Both the position numbers and the translations under genes were made by a program. From NCBI RefSeq assembly GCF_030272615.1, contig NC_081412.1:39240791-39300790 (forward strand): DNA of 60,000 bases. Reading direction: 5' to 3'. The stretch comes from Cryptomeria japonica. Taxonomy: Eukaryota; Streptophyta; Pinopsida; Cupressales; Cupressaceae. Below, in pieces: positions 22,465 through 34,617 of this stretch; within the stretch, counting starts at the first letter, position 1, and the number at the start of each line of letters is the position of its first letter. A model generated the notes under the pieces. It was not told the origin of the DNA. It worked only from the letters and a program-made list of their open reading frames with translations, and did no database searches.

Positions 22465-25346
22465 GGCCACATGGATCCACCACATAGCACAGATAGGGGT
22501 GTAGGTCCCGACACTTCTACGGAGCAGGTAAACCTCATTGTAATTGTACAAATTAGATAGAAGCAAACTGTTACATTATGATCTTTTCTTGAGTGTTTTG
22601 AAGTAATTTTGATAGTGTTAATTATATTCTTGTCACAGACGGATGTTCGGGATAAGGGAAAGGAACCTGCAGTACCTCAGCACCTCCATAGGGATGTGGG
22701 GCGCTCGACAGTGTTATGCGCTGATGATATTGCACTTAGCACAAACCCTATACAATTGGTACAAAAGAATATTAGAAAAATTAGCCAAGAGATTGTTGAT
22801 TTGGCAACCATAAGCCCTCAGATTGATGAGATAACAGAGAGGGTGCAACTATTGTTGTGGACAGTGGAAAAGTTGCAAGTAAGTAGTAATGAAAGCTTTA
22901 AACATAACAAAAGTTCAATAATGGTTTATATTTTTTTCTCTTTTATGTCATTAACTAAAATATGTATGTGTTGTTTTTACAAAAAATTATAAGGCCTCAT
23001 CATCCTGGTGGTGATGATCAAGGTATTGCGGATAGTTCAGGTGATGACCATGTTCTATATATTAAAACTACTCTTTTGGACTTGTGAACTTGCTTTTTTA
23101 ATGTTTTATATATTTAATGTATTACTCTTCAGGTGCTGACATGGGTCTGAGGTCGACCCCAACTGTATTGTCGACTGCAATGTCAGCAACACGTAGCATG
23201 CAGACATCGTCTGTTGCACCGGCTCATGTTGACCCGCCCACTAGTGGTAGATCCCTCTTTTTCTCTCTCTTTCGATATGTGTTTATTACCCTTGAAGTGT
23301 TCTTTCTTGGAGGCATTTCATAGTGGATTCATTTACTGTGGCAGGAGATGCACATGAGGATGCGCTAGAGGCAACTACTGGTGATAACATACCATCATTT
23401 CCTGGATCTTCCCGTATTGCTAGTACGGGAACGTTGCAGGCCACATTGGTGGTGAGTGACGAAGAATTGATTCCCTTGAAGATATAGAAGGTTCCAGGTA
23501 CTTTAAAATTATTATTATATATAGTCTAATTGTAATTTACTTACTGATCACTCATTTTGGACTAATGATCCCATGTTTTTTTTGCAGGAAATGATAATTT
23601 TTTATAAAAATCTTAATGACATTACATTGCAGATATTTGGGCCCATTGTACGTAAAAGGTGGAACATCATACGTGAACTAACCCTTATCCACTATTTTGA
23701 TTTCATATCATTGCTATAATAGTTTTCCTTTTATCCATTTCTTGAACTATATCAAAGGTAGCTTCAGTTTCTTTTGCTTTAAAGGTGGAATGACCAAGAA
23801 AAAAAGTTAAAAGATGAAGTCACAAATTGTATGGTAGGGTTGTTTGGAAATGACACATTCGACAAGACTAAGCTCCTGAAAAAAGCTGGCACATATCTAA
23901 AGTATGTGAGGGACCAATACAAGATGCATTTAGAGAAGAACGTAAAGTATGAGCGTCCCCCCATGATTCCAGAGAGGGAGTGGAAGGACCTGATTTTGGA
24001 TGCAAAGGAGAGAATTGAAAGGAAAAAAGGAAATACACCACCAGACGCTAGAAGAAGGTATGTGATACTATTAAGAATGTGAATATGTACTAATTATTCA
24101 TTATATTTATATAATCTAACATATTTCAAACTTTTCATAGATTGAGTGACATGTCAAAGGCAACCAAGGCAAGACAGAAAAGCATGGGCAACACAAACTT
24201 GGCTCTGGTGGTTATATGAAACTTGCCGCACGAATTGTAAGAATCAGTAAATTAAGTATCACATCAAAATATTTATAAATTGTAAACAATTTTTTTTCTA
24301 TCAAACAATACAAGAAAAATTCACAATACTAAGCAAAAATATAGGGCTTTGAATTCAATAGAGCGCCCAGAGAAGATGACAAGAGAATTGGCTACCAGCA
24401 AGGCTATATAGCTGTGGTTGAATGGCTACAAGAATTGAGTGGAAAAACACGAGATTCTGATGCATCTGTCACAATGGTAAATAAGCTAAATGAAAATTAT
24501 TTCAAATTGAATACTTAACCAATAATCTATTTGATGTTAAGTTTCAACATAAAGTGACTATATTTTTTTTAAATAAGCAAGCAATGATAACACTGCGCAT
24601 GACATTGGAATGGAGCATGATAATCGTGGAACAGAACCTGTACATGAAGGTCCGGATGTACATCTTAGTAGTGGAGGTATTCATTTTCTATTCAAATTTT
24701 TTTATGTAATTATTAATACAATTAAACATCTTAAATTGAAAATTAGTGTAGTAATTAATGTAACCTTTATTGTTAATATTTTAGAGCATGTAGTCGGTGG
24801 TGACCAAGTGGAGCATGATCCGGGTAGACAACATTAGGAACATGATGTTCCCCAATCAGGTAAAGAGGACCACTGTTATTCCTTTAAACAAATTTAATTG
24901 CAATTGGTGTATTGATTAATGTAACATTTCGTATTTCAACTCCAGAGGATCTAGAGGGTGTTCAACATGTTGAGGTTGAGGCTAGACAAAATGATGTGGA
25001 AGATGATGTGGCCCCATCAGGTAAAGAGTGTAATGGTTGTGTTCTTTAAATTAATGAAATACTTGTAAAAATAATAAAAAATGTTTTGAATTTAACCCAA
25101 TTCTTTGTTATTGCAGAGTACCCCCCTTTGGTTCAGCATCCTCATCCTTTGTATAGAACTAGGCATACATCAAGAGCACAAGAAGAGGGCAGAACATCCG
25201 AAGATGGGGGAAATGATGAAGAAGATGATGCTCCACTTAGACTTTACATAGCTTCAAAAAAAAACAAAGAAAGAATTGATTGTAATCTACCTTATTTGAT
25301 AATGATTGATTTTTATGTGTTGATGAATGTAATTATGTGCCAATGA
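22465..25346 (+). CDS. second CACTA gene, downstream exons (plant-transposase-like region)
   Basis: Short exons with usable splice sites continue the SET gene. 22465-22527 (CACAG|GG...GAGCAG|GTAAAC) and 22639-22878 (a helical segment, NIRKISQEIVDLATISPQIDEITERVQLL) are the clearest. Then come pieces near 23130-23246, 23345-23450, 23588-23632 and 23780-24060 (KYVRDQYKMHLEKN...MIPEREWKDLILDAKERIERKK), 24140-24210 (RLSDMSKATKARQKS) and 24345-24475 (GYIAVVEWLQELSGKT). This order resembles the Ptta/En/Spm second-protein (TnpA-like) family that binds CACTA subterminal repeats. Later exons to 25346 are acidic and low complexity. Stops occur in some pieces, and exon joins after 22878 are uncertain. 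Confidence 0.5.
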
Positions 25347-25524
25347 ATATTCATGAATGATATGTGTTGATGATTATGTGTTAATGAAAGTTAATGAATT
25401 TTATGTGTTAATGAACGTTATGTGATAATGAATGAATGTTATATTTTAATAATGGATGAAAGAATGAATGAATGTTAGATGTTAATGGGGAATTTAGAGT
25501 GATGTTAGGGGGGGGGGGGGGGGG
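25347..25524. repeat. degenerate (ATGAATGTTATGTGTTA)n repeat and G17 run
   Basis: A simple repeat with ATGAATG/GTTATGTGTTAATGAA units occupies 25330-25480, followed by 17 consecutive G at 25508-25524. Confidence 0.7.
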
Positions 25525-26985
25525 AGGGGCCAAATGAGCTTCCACCTTCACGTGGTTGGCCCTATTAAGTAGAGAATATTAAACTATTCTCGAAACAAAG
25601 CGAAGCTCAATAAGATAACACACTTTTCAATATTTCATTATGTTGCATAGTTAATCTTATTGAATAATGTGCGTATATTGAATCTTAATTGCAGGGTCCA
25701 ACAGAGCCAACACGAACAACACCATGGTGCGACTGCAAAAGTTGCGAATATGCCTCATCATGAATAAAGCTGAATTAGCGCATTCTCTGTAAAATCTCAA
25801 ATGCTCTATACTTTGGAAGTTTTGAAATTTTTATGATCATATCGGTCCCCTGCCTAGAAGCTTTTTTCCTTGATTTGTTTGTGATACACATTGAGAGATT
25901 TTTGTTTTCCTTTTATTTATGCATGTCTTAACCATTCTCCACATGCTTCCCATTCTTATTTAGATTGTTGTATTTTTACATATGTTGGAATTTGTAGTTC
26001 CACGTACATGTTTTCTATGTTCTTTGTAACTATATGAAAAGGTGTAAAATGTGGGTATAGTCCAAAATCTTGATTACCAACAAGCTATTGTTGTTTAATA
26101 GTTCCATTGTTTGTATTAATTGAAATAGTTTAACCCTTTTAACATGTTTCATAGCAAACCTACACTTTGTATGCAATCTTATTGTTACAGTTCAATTACT
26201 GAGGTGATGTGATTTTCAAAAGTATTCTGACGAAAACAAAATTGGTTTTCATTTATGTATTTTATTAAAATTTTAGAGTTTCCTCGTGAACATTTAAACT
26301 TAGAAGGATTTAAAAATTCAATACAAGAGTACTGGACATAATTTCTGGAGATAGAACTAAAACTCTCTCCCATGACTTCAGATTGTTTCCATGCTCTCTA
26401 GGCTAGTAGCTTTCAGACACAAAACATAGGTCTTCTAAATTCTGTCCCAAATTAATTAGTTCCTTTCTCTTTTTTTTCATCCTTTTGGAAAGAGAATTGG
26501 AAATTGTTAGGAACGAACATCTTCCTAGGTGATTTGTTAAAATACAATGGGGAACTCAATCAAATTTTAATTCACTTCGTTTTAAGTTATTATCACAATT
26601 CATTGAATTATACTTACAAAAGGCTTATATTTCCAAGGTAAAATATCAGTATCTTTCTTGGGTGATATTAGATAGCAGGGTCTCTTGGCTTAGACAAAAT
26701 CACCCTCTCATTGTATTCAAAGTAGATGCGTAGCAAAGCTAGATGCATCAATCATTAAATCATAAACAAACACAAGCTCAAAAATTACCAAGTACGCTTG
26801 GAACCTAGCCTGTAACTAACTAGTTCATACTAGATATTGTTTGGGTATGGTATTCAATTCTATTAGAATCTACAAAATAAATATTAACCTAGAAATTAAT
26901 GTAAGTGATAACATTTTTAAAATTGTTAAATATAAATGATAATAAATTCAAAATAGCATAACATAGTTGATTTCATAAGAGAGAA
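25525..26985. other. no recognisable gene
   Basis: AT-rich. A short piece near 25695-25760 (AGGGTCCAACAGAGCCAACACG) might be a last exon of the preceding gene. Nothing else recognised. Confidence 0.35.
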
Positions 26986-26989
26986 AATG

Positions 26990-27255
26990 AAAAAGTTCAC
27001 AATATCTTCACTCGATATCCAAGATTTTTAATCCATGAGGATGAAGATGAGGATGAGATAGAAAACCAAAAGACAAGGAATTGTTTATCCTAGTTTCCAA
27101 ATTTTTTAGGATAAGGAAAAAAACATAATCCTATGAAAGAAGGAGAATTTGCAAGTCATTATCTCAAGTTAAAAGAAATTACTTAAGTAAACTAAAAAAA
27201 CAAATGCAATATCATACTTACGATAAAACATAGCCACTTGGTGAATAAAATGGTA
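26990..27255. repeat. diverged direct repeat, copy 1
   Basis: Matches 29761-30060 in order: CTCACAATA/TTCACAATA, TCCATGAGGAT, GAAAACCAAAA, AAGAAGGAGAAT and GATAAAACATA. The copies are about 2.77 kb apart and in the same orientation. Confidence 0.55.
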
Positions 27256-29760
27256 CAATGGCACACCCCCTTAAGTGCAATTGAGGTAAGAAGAAATGGG
27301 TCACAAGGTTAGGTATCCATGTAAAATATGAAATAACCCAAATTATAAAGAGAGTGTACCCTCTCGAAGTAGAGACTAGAAAATCCATAGGACAAAACTC
27401 CATCCCAAGTGACATATGTGAAGGATAATATAGACCCACCCCATCCCCTAAAGTTGGTGCCTCCACAAAGAAGAGAAAAAAGCAATGCAAAATGTTGAAT
27501 GGTGAATGTTGTAGTAGGTTCATTTGCAACAAATGATGCACCTTCCTTTCAAAATATGGAAATCTTGAGTTTTCAAATTGTTGAATTCCCATTCAAGTGG
27601 AATGTAGAAAGGAATTCAGATGTATGGTTTTTGAAGCGACTCATGTGTCTTGATGTTGATGTTAAGCTGTGATTGTTCCATAGAAGATTCAGGGACTACA
27701 ATCATTGAAGTGTGAGACCTTAATTAATGTGAAATAGAATGTGTCATGTTGCATGATATGGTGGGGATAGAACACGTGAATTTACAATGGGAGATGATGT
27801 AACTCGATGGGCATTGTCATCAATGAGAAGACAAATATTCTCAATTGTTTCATCAATATTTGAAAGGTGAGAGTCCACAAATAGATGTGAAATGTTTAAG
27901 TAGGCCTCCCAATGAAGTGGATCTCATAGACATGAAGAATCCTATATAGAGAATCATTGAGAACCCTTGAAGAAGCAAATTTGAACTTTGATGAAGCAAT
28001 ACATGATGGAGGAATATCTTGCAAGAGGAAATCAAAGTCATTATGGTGTCATCTAGATCTGAAATGTGGTCTACTTTTCAAAAAAGTAAAGATGCTTGAT
28101 AGGAATGTGTCCTAGTGGGGTGAATCTAGAAGACATATAATCCTATTGCAAAGAATCATGGAAAGTTCTAGAAGAAGCAACTTTTAATTCTGAAGTAGCA
28201 ACGTGTATAAGAGATGTTCTCATTTGTAGATGGAGTATCAAGAGGAGGATCACTAGTCCATGGACCATGTCATTGTTGTTAAATACCTACGCTTTTGTTC
28301 ATAGTCACTTGGTGTAGGAATGAATTCAATGAGATAGGGTAGGAGATCCTACATAATGTAATTTTTCACTATCCCTTGTTTCGAGTACAAATGGTTCTCT
28401 GAATTTATCTTGACAATAGAATGTCAGAATTTAATACCATAATCCATGATGAAAACTACCAAAAATGGAAATTTATCTTAGTTCGCAATTACAAAATGCT
28501 TTTGTATAGGCCTCTCGAAGATTAAGTACATCAAATTGAGACTTTATAAATTGAGTGTATGTATTAGCAATCTCCCAAACTGTTCAATGGTCTCCAAACC
28601 TTGTCAATTTTTTATTTTTATTTTAACTCAAATATGTATGGTATAGGCATATCATTGGTTGTGTGATTTTTTTTTTCCTTAAATGCTTCTACGACCAAAA
28701 GAGACAAGTTTTAGATGAAAATGGGGTCTTATGGGCCTTTTTGGCACAATGGTAGGTTCTTTAGACCTGAAAATGCCCCAAAAACTAGTCGATTGCCTTA
28801 AGTTACAAACAAATCCTTGTTTGTGAGCATGCTTCTTGATCTCCAATTTTGGTGGAATGAAAGATAATATTGAATTTATCAAGCCTTTTGGATGCTTCGA
28901 AACCACCAAAAAAAAGCTACTTTGATCATCGAAATGTTGTAGTGACTTGGATAAAAAAAGAAAACTATGTCTAAACTTTAGAAGTTAGTTTTTTCTTGTC
29001 AAATTGTTTTCAATTTTCAAATCATCCAAGGATGCAAGAGGAGTATATTTTGTTATGACAAGATAAAAAAAAAACTTAGAATCTTTTGAAACCATTGAAA
29101 CACGGGGACCCCTTCCCCCCCTCCAAAATCCCTATTTTTTCAAGATGCAATACTTAGGGGAAACATCCCCTTGCCGCACCACTTAGGGACGTCCTAGGGA
29201 CTCCAAGGAGTCTCTTGACCATCTTTAGGATGCCTATGAGTCTCCCATGGCCCCCAATTAGAAACTCCAATTCTAAACAAAAATGGTGAAATTATTGTGA
29301 AAATGTCATCCTTATTAAAGGTTTGGCAATGCCCCCTAACCTTGATGGGGGCTCTGCCCCAAACCCCCCACAAGAGGCACTACCCATTGACCCCAAACCT
29401 CTACCCACCATTCTTATTGTTAATGCAATCATTTCCATTTTTTTATGTTGACTAGTTTAAACACTTAGTATGCCAAAGTTTCATCTGCAATTCTTATTCT
29501 TATTCTTAGTTTTTTCCCAAAGTTCCAAAACTCTACCACCATTGTTAATGTTCAAATTTCAATGCAATCATTGACATATTTTTAATGTTTATTGTAAAAT
29601 TTACATAGTGTGGCAAAGTTTTATTTACAGTTGTTATACTTATTCTATACACATCCTTTTATAATTAATTTTTAAAGTTGTATATATATTTGCATCCCAC
29701 CCCACCCCCTTCATCATCCCCCTGTCGTCCCCAAACTTAAGCCCTTAGTATGTTAAGATA
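27218..29760. other. unassigned DNA between the two direct repeats
   Basis: Contains a 124-codon minus-strand frame (27218-27592) without a recognised domain, an imperfect internal duplication (about 27900-28050 versus 28110-28250; GAAGAAGCAA words), and C-rich stretches near 29100-29400 and 29690-29730. It may be the inside of an old LTR element bounded by the direct repeats, but no polymerase motif is readable. Confidence 0.3.
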
Positions 29761-30060
29761 TGAAAGCTCACAATAGTTTCATTTGATATGTTAATTGAGG
29801 AAAAACCTACAATATATAGCTTCCAAGATTCCAAATCCATGAGGATCATGAAGAGGTAGAAAACCAAAAAAAGAAATTGCTTATCCAAGTTTCCAAATTT
29901 GTGACAAGGAAAAAGTAGAATCTCAATCAAAGAAGGAGAATGTGCAACTCATTATCTTATTCTACCTAAGTAAAAATATTACCTAATTAAGCTTTTTAAT
30001 AGTGGAATATCACACTTAGGATAAAACATATCCAAGGTAAATAAAATATTACATTGATAG
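29761..30060. repeat. diverged direct repeat, copy 2
   Basis: Partner of 26990-27255. Confidence 0.55.
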
Positions 30061-30190
30061 GCTTCTTTGGTTGCTCTAAAAGTGGTGCCTTATGAATTAT
30101 GTTCTTGGATACTAAAGTTTCTAAATTTTGGGCACTCTTGATAGCTTCTCGTAGAGATTGTGATTTGAAGGCTTTAACCAAACCTTTCAA
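29996..30190 (-). pseudogene. possible gypsy Gag fragment
   Basis: The minus-strand peptide begins GLVKAFKSQSLREAIKSAQNLE, resembling the segment after the capsid in plant gypsy Gag proteins (KP.SL.EA...A...E). The fragment is short and there is no adjacent zinc knuckle, so this is tentative. Confidence 0.3.
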
Positions 30191-30929
30191 TGGTTTCTGT
30201 TGATGTGTTTTTTATGCACTATGCAACACAAAATAAAATACTAAGTATTCTATCCTCTCTTGAACAAAATCCTCCCAAGTGCTAAACTACGTGATCAAAT
30301 GGGATGACTCCAAGATTCCAATAGTCAGGTCTTGACTTTATATTGCAGATAGACTCAATGATTGTGATGTGATATCTGCTGGAATCACAAGGGGGACTTA
30401 CGTTGCTTGGGTCAAGACCTATCCATTCTCATGTTTCATGATTGATTTACACTCCATGATTTAGGTTATCCTTGAGCAAAATCTCGACTTAGCCAAATTT
30501 TGTTTATTGTACCCTAATTCTTTAATTTTTACCCCTTACTAGCATTGCCTTAGGTTTTATTGGAATTCTTGCTTCTCTAGCATGGGCACATTTCTAGGGT
30601 TCATTCACACAAATTACTCTTGATGAGAAAGCTAGTATCATCACCTTCATTCTTCATCATTTGGATGTCTTTTATCATTGGAAGGTAATTCTTGACCACC
30701 ATACCTCAATCTTGACCTATTCTATACCCTAAAACCCTAGAACCTAGTCATGTTTACAATTGAGATCTTGGTGACTTGATCACTTAATACAACTTAATCA
30801 TGTAGGTCTCATCTAACTCCAACTCCAACACTTAAGCAAAACAACCCTAGCAACCAAGTACTTTGGGAAATATCTTGCAACTTGACAACATGGGTAATGA
30901 TGGAGGAATGGAAGGTGAGACCTATAGAG
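30191..30929. other. no recognisable gene
   Basis: AT-rich, no long frame, no terminal repeats seen. Confidence 0.4.
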
Positions 30930-31095
30930 GTGAGAGAGAGAGAGAGGGTGAGAGGAAGAGATAATGACCTGGAGAGGGTAGAGAAAGAGAAGTAGAGAGG
31001 GAGAGAAGAAAAGAGGGATGGAGAAAGAGACCTAGATAGGGGAGAGAGAAGAGAGATAGTAGAGAGGGATAGAGAAGAGAAATAGAAGAGAGATA
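30930..31095. repeat. GA-rich tract near the CACTA right end
   Basis: GAGAGAG/GAGAGGG purine-strand repeat, similar in style to 1816-2612. Confidence 0.8.
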
Positions 31096-31139
31096 CCAAT
31101 GTCAATCTTTTTCTATAAAAAAAAAATTTCCGAAAAATC

Positions 31140-31337
31140 GGCCTATCGTCGTAATTCCGACTCCAAAGGATAAAATTCCGACAGAGGAGTGTTGTCGGAT
31201 GCACAACATCCTCGTCAGAACTCTCTTGGAGGCCGCCGTAATGGCCTCCAGGAGAGTTCTGACGAGGATGTTGTGCATCCGACGACACTCCTCTCTCAAA
31301 ATTTTATCCTTTGGAGTCGGAATTACGACGATAGGCC
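31140..31337. repeat. foldback: 95-bp arms, 8-bp loop
   Basis: Arms 31140-31234 and 31243-31337 are inverted copies with about five mismatches; the loop is GCCGTAAT. The arms contain ATTCCGAC words like those next to the left terminus. It lies 206 bp inside the right end of the CACTA element. No flanking target duplication is visible, so it is better read as an inverted duplication of subterminal DNA than as a separate insertion. Confidence 0.9.
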
Positions 31338-31519
31338 AAGATCGCGATGGTATTCTTTCGGGGTATGAGCATCCATGGTGGTCATCGAAAAGGTTGGAGG
31401 TGATGTCAGAATTGCAACAACCACAAGGATAGTTGAAACTTGTGATACAAAGTTTTCAATGGCTTTTTTTATTGGTAGTGGGATGAAATTGTGTCAAAAT
31501 TATGATGATTTGCCGTCAA

Positions 31520-31543
31520 AATTTTGACCCGAATGTACTAGTG
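31520..31543 (-). repeat. CACTA terminal inverted repeat, right
   Basis: Ends ...GTACTAGTG. Its inverse matches the left terminus. Confidence 0.85.
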
Positions 31544-31546
31544 TAT

Positions 31547-33536
31547 AGTCCTTCATTTTTATTGAATGTATTCTTCCACTCATCTCCCTCTTGGATCCTT
31601 ATCTAACGTTATCTGCTCTAGAGATCTATCTTAGTGAAGTTTCTTGGTCCACTCAAACAATGTATTATGTCATCCATCCATGACAAAGAGAATTCTACTA
31701 CTTTATTGTAATCCTATTGATGGCTCTTGAGTCAGTACACACTTTATTCTCCATCTTTCTTCGGTGCCAATATAGAAAGTACTACACATGGGTGAAGGCT
31801 CTCCTAGATCAATCCTTTCTCTAGTAATTCATGAACTTATTTTCTCAACAGTGCATTCTTCATTGGTGTCATTTGGTGTGTTACTTTGTTAGGCAAACTT
31901 GCCCTCGATATCAACTCTATTTGATGGCTGATACTCCAGACTGAAGATAGTTCCTCTCAAACATTATCTGACATAATATCTTGGAACTCCTCAAATAGCT
32001 CTATTTCTTCCTCTTGTGGTACCTCCTCCTTCACACTAACATCTTTGACATTCCCACTACTGCATTTTCTTGGAATGAAAGCAAAAAAAGTGTTCTCATG
32101 CTTCAATCCACCTAGGAGCTTCCTTCCATCCACTAAATTGTTCCTTTCCTTGTCACATACCACATCCTTCTATTCTTCCTCAAAAGGAATCATAATATGT
32201 TCCTTTCCCTCCTAAGGTCTCCCCAACAATAGGTGAGAAGCATCCATTGGGATGATATCACACCACATTTCATTCCTATATGACCCAATGTGGAAATTGA
32301 GTAGGCATTGTTCAATTACCAAAATTTTGTGATCATCATGTATCCAAATAATTTGGTATGGGTTCAAGTGTTTATCCTCTTCAAGTTCAAGCTTTGTACC
32401 ATTTCCTTAGGGACCAAATTGTTGATGATAAACTTGTAACACTTGCCTCTTGACTTACACTTGGTTTGAAATAGGCTCCTCCTTTGCACTGGTTGATCTT
32501 TCACTTCTCTTTGTAACAAGGATCTCCTCATGACCAATGATTCTCCCCTTTTCCAGATGTCCTACCAACCTAGATGATCTATCCCTTTATTTGTCAACAT
32601 AGGCATTCCTTTCTCCATAATATCTTCGCTTCTTGCCACTAAATATTTTTGGCACTCAAAGGCATGATGTCTGAGAGATCCACATTTGAAGCATGTTCTC
32701 TGAAATGCTCCCTAGTTAAATATTTTATTAGCCCTTTGGTATTCCTTATCTTGGCAATAGTCCTCCTTTTCCCTTCTGTTGCAGTATGAATCCTCTTCGG
32801 GCTCCCTTTCTTCCCTTTAGATAGGGCTCCTTCCTGTAGTTCACTCCATGTGCATGGCCTATTCTCAGTATGTTGTACACATTTCTCTAGATCTCTCTGG
32901 ATTCTATTACTTGGCATTCACTTTTCCTTATTGGCAAACTTTTCTTTCGTCTTTAATGAAAATCGGTAGGCTTCCTTTATGGTGGTCATCTGAATCAAGC
33001 TCAGTTCTTCCTAAGTGTTAGTTCAAGGACCATTAATGTATCTCACCACCTTCTCCCTTCTAGATTCATTGTGTCTGACCCTATTTGATCATTTTGTGAA
33101 TTCTTCAGTGTACTCCTTCATTGTCTTCTCTCTTTACATCGTAAATTTTGGAGCTTCTTTAGTAACTCTAGATCATAGTTAGTTAGTATGAATTGGCGCT
33201 TCAACTTTATTACCATCTTATCCCATTCCATGATTTGCTCCTTCCCTCTTTGGTTCTGGTCCTCCTGTATCTCTTTCCACTAAATAACAACATGTCCCAT
33301 CGGCTTGGTTTTGGTGAACCTTACTAGCAAATGAATCTTCAATCTCTTCAAATTTGAAGTACTCCTCCATTTCATTTTTCAAATCAATCAACTCTTTTGG
33401 ATTTAGGCTACCAACATAAATAGGGATTTTGACCATTGACCTCTTTCCAATCTCAACAATTTCCTTCATCATCTTGATTTGATCTGACTCTTCTTCCTCA
33501 TGACTTTCCTCATCTTTCTATTGCAAATATGACATC
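31547..33536 (-). pseudogene. Ty3/gypsy gag-pol remnant split by the CACTA insertion
   Basis: Minus-strand order from right: Gag (33218-33472, VGSLNPKELIDLKNEMEEYFKF), CCHC knuckle CFKCGSLRHHAFEC (about 32665-32706), protease-region pieces, a conserved acidic segment (EEIELFEEFQDIMSDNV, about 31957), and the N-terminal half of RT including the SRAINR region near 31720. RT stops at GLY where the CACTA element begins and resumes at 3378. Many stops and frameshifts. The right end is cut by a copia LTR at 33537. This is the oldest recognisable layer in this half of the window. Confidence 0.8.
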
Positions 33537-34554
33537 TGTTGTTGATTATGATTGGTTGTCATTGATGTCAACATAATGGTTGTCATTGATGTCATCTCAT
33601 AGTTTTGGTGTCGGTGATCCAGAAGATGTGTTCCTGGAATCTTTGTTGTTTTCGATGGTGTGTTTCAGTTGATATTCAATATGGATTGGTTGAGTTGTTG
33701 GTGATCTGGATTTCTTTGTTTATAGGATATGGTGTTGATCAATTGTATTCATATGTATCTTGGTTCCATTCTTATTTTTGTTGTATTGGGCAATGATTTT
33801 TGGGTCCAAATTAAGTCTGGAATTTGAGGATGTGTAGTGACATTGATGTAACATGTGAGACATGATTTGGGTCTAGAATTTATAATGGATGTAAGGTATT
33901 GATCTAATCATTGATGTGTTTTGTGGTATGGTCTACTTCTCATTCCTTCCCACCACCAGAATGTTTAGTGTTGACCTATTTTAGATCTCTGTTATGACTG
34001 ACTCAAAAGATTATATTTCCCGAAGACAGTATATATATGAGGATGATATGGATGAGCTATAGTAAGAAAGTGTGACATTGTTATGCAAGATAAGTGAGTT
34101 TGAAAAGGAAATATCCATTTTTTGATGATGTGTGAATTGTGTTGGTGCTAAGGCACCATAAAAAATTCTAGTTTTGTAGATTGTGTTACAGTGGTGGATT
34201 ACCTTTCTTTCTTTCTTTTTTCCTTTGATAGTGAGACTTTTTTGGGCAATGAGCCCTCTTGTAGTGAGTGTTCTAGTAGTGATCCACCCTTTGTAAAAAT
34301 CACCTTAACCAGTGTCACATTAACTGGTGTTCTATATTGAGAACCAACATTCTTTGTGGTTTTTCTCTTCTTGGGTTTTCCACGTCATATCTGGTGATCA
34401 TTGTGTGATCTGTTGTATGTTTGTGTTTTCATGCTATATATATTTTAATTTATTTTGTTGGTTAATCTAGATGTGTAAAAGAATAGAAGAAATTAATTTA
34501 AGCTATCAACTGATTCACCCCCCCCCCCCCTCTTAGTTGCCCAGATATTCAGCA
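33537..34554 (+). repeat. copia 5' LTR
   Basis: Begins TGTTGTTGATTATGATTGG and ends ATTCAGCA before the primer site. The start could be 33540. A TATATATATGAGG sequence at about 34030 is a plausible TATA box. A C-run lies near the 3' end. Confidence 0.75.
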
Positions 34555-34556
34555 AT

Positions 34557-34568
34557 TGGTATTAGAGC
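34557..34568 (+). other. primer-binding site of the copia element
   Basis: TGGTATTAGAGC, one transition from the initiator Met tRNA site TGGTATCAGAGC, 2 nt after the LTR. Confidence 0.85.
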
Positions 34569-34617
34569 TTTGGTTTTCTAGAGAAGAGCTTAACCACTTG
34601 AGGTAGATCCTAATCCA

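Larger units (their letters stand above)
3379..31543 (+). mobile_element. CACTA (En/Spm) DNA transposon, 28.2 kb, carrying nested and captured DNA
   Basis: The left end reads CACTAATACATTTAGGGTC and the right end, inverted, CACTAGTACATTCGGGTC, so it starts with CACTA and ends with TAGTG. Both sides are flanked by the 3-bp duplication TAT (3376-3378, 31544-31546), the size used by CACTA elements. The insertion interrupts a minus-strand gypsy RT gene whose reading frame continues on the other side, which confirms the boundaries independently. Inside are a phytocyanin gene, a nested 7.6-kb chromovirus, a TNP2-type transposase gene and a second gene with SET and plant-transposase-like parts. Without the nested retrotransposon it would be about 20.6 kb, long for the superfamily. 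The transposase gene has stops, so this copy is probably not autonomous. Confidence 0.9.

Noticed and set aside
31140-31337. Independent foldback MITE or microRNA gene
   Set aside because: No target duplication around it; arms are too long and uniform for a typical miRNA precursor. Kept as a subterminal inverted duplication.
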